In this document: positions 6,050-6,516 of the stretch, piece after piece
How the letters are laid out: every line of letters starts with the position of its first letter
How positions within the stretch are numbered: the first letter of the stretch is position 1
Source: an uncultured Lachnospiraceae bacterium
GTDB taxonomy: Bacteria > Bacillota > Clostridia > Lachnospirales > Lachnospiraceae
DNA length: 6,516 nucleotides
Direction: 5' to 3'
NCBI GenBank assembly: GCA_902783735.1
Contig: CACZSE010000063.1
Span: 1 to 6,516 of the forward strand
Notes under the pieces: model-generated
Told to the model about the DNA's origin: nothing
Database searches by the model: none
Seen by the model: only the letters and a program-made list of their open reading frames with translations
Translations under genes and position numbers: made by a program

Positions 6050-6516
6050 CTGTCAAAACGCCTTTTTTCATTTTTCTTATTGTTAAGACCCGCTTCATAT
6101 GAATCATATGCTTTAACTATCTTTTGAACCAGAGGATGTCTGACAACGTCCTTGCTGGACAATCTGCATATGCTTATACCGTCGATCTTACTTAGGACCT
6201 TTACCGCTACATCAAGACCCGATTTCTGTCCGACCGGAAGATCCTTCTGGCTTGCATCACCGGTAACGATAACCTTTGATCCGAATCCGATACGTGTAAG
6301 GAACATCTTCATCTGCGCAGGCGTGGTATTTTGAGCCTCATCGAGAATGATATATGCATTGTCAAGAGTTCTTCCTCGCATATATGCCAACGGCGCAACT
6401 TCAATAAGGCCCTTTTCCATATTCTTTAAGAACGCATCGGCTCCCATTATCTGATAAAGAGCATCATAGAGCGGTCTTAAATACGGATCGACCTTTGACT
6501 GAAGGTCTCCGGGTAA
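6046..6516 (-). CDS. phoH: PhoH family ATPase (YbeZ-like), 3' part; N-terminus beyond window
   Basis: This is the C-terminal 156 residues of a cytoplasmic PhoH/YbeZ nucleoside-triphosphatase; the family is usually about 320 residues, so roughly half is visible. The frame stays open to the right edge, so an internal ATG at 6445-6447 is not the start. The fragment opens with [20 protein letters not shown], a PhoH signature. Next come the Walker B segment YIILDEAQN (about 6319-6345), [11 protein letters not shown], which resembles a helicase motif III, and [12 protein letters not shown] near the end. The Walker A motif must lie outside the window. Family knowledge: PhoH/YbeZ partners the YbeY endonuclease in rRNA processing, which fits the next gene. 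Its TGA stop overlaps the ybeY ATG by 4 bp (ATGA), suggesting translational coupling. The tail is short and basic (KKNEKRR). The name recalls phosphate starvation, but nothing here shows such control. Identity is very secure. Confidence 0.96.
   Translation of the reverse strand, partial: LPGDLQSKVDPYLRPLYDALYQIMGADAFLKNMEKGLIEVAPLAYMRGRTLDNAYIILDEAQNTTPAQMKMFLTRIGFGSKVIVTGDASQKDLPVGQKSGLDVAVKVLSKIDGISICRLSSKDVVRHPLVQKIVKAYDSYEAGLNNKKNEKRRFDR

Noticed and set aside
6051..6056. TTGACA on the minus strand at the phoH/ybeY junction, possible -35 box
   Set aside because: At 16-18 bases further on there is no TATAAT-like box, only A-rich ybeY codons; the hexamer encodes the end of phoH.
6445..6447. 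ATG as the start of a short PhoH protein
   Set aside because: The 23 codons upstream to the window edge are open and encode [20 protein letters not shown], a conserved PhoH segment, so the gene continues beyond the window.
1..6516. Search for CRISPR arrays, tRNA or rRNA genes, riboswitches, insertion sequences, phage genes or defence systems
   Set aside because: The window is almost entirely occupied by eight housekeeping-type genes; I saw no direct repeats, terminal inverted repeats, transposase or integrase motifs, and no non-coding space able to hold an RNA gene or leader.

Overview
The window is a solid block of ordinary chromosomal housekeeping genes from a low-to-moderate GC Gram-positive bacterium. 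The best guess is a clostridium of the Lachnospiraceae type. This is inferred from the protein flavour (a YbeY with an acidic insertion, a ProB without a PUA domain, a DUF896/YnzC protein), purine-rich Shine-Dalgarno sequences, frequent ATA and AGA codons, and neighbour order recalled from that family. No database search was possible.

All eight genes lie on the minus strand and are read from high to low coordinates. They run as phoH (3' part only, cut by the right edge), ybeY, a 14-helix membrane protein of probable MOP/flippase type, an FAD-dependent dehydrogenase of the COG2509 kind, proB, a 72-residue DUF896 protein, 5-formyltetrahydrofolate cyclo-ligase, and proA (5' part only, cut by the left edge). 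Every junction is tight: a 4-bp overlap, gaps of 3, 6, 10 and 10 bp, then two 14-bp overlaps. No non-coding stretch exceeds 10 bp, so there is no room for a classical intergenic promoter or terminator, and the block is probably transcribed together.

Functionally there are three groups. The right end (phoH, ybeY) serves 16S rRNA maturation and ribosome quality control. The middle (MOP-like protein, FAD dehydrogenase) is a lipid-linked substrate exporter candidate and an uncharacterised flavoprotein. The left end (proB, DUF896, cyclo-ligase, proA) holds the first two steps of proline synthesis, with a folate-salvage enzyme and a small conserved protein inserted between the kinase and the reductase that pass on its unstable product.

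I found no mobile element, CRISPR array, RNA gene, riboswitch or integration scar, and no convincing undescribed system. The points most worth a second look are the two uncharacterised middle genes, the split proB/proA layout with paired 14-bp overlaps and a TTG start, and the unusually distant ribosome binding site of proB.
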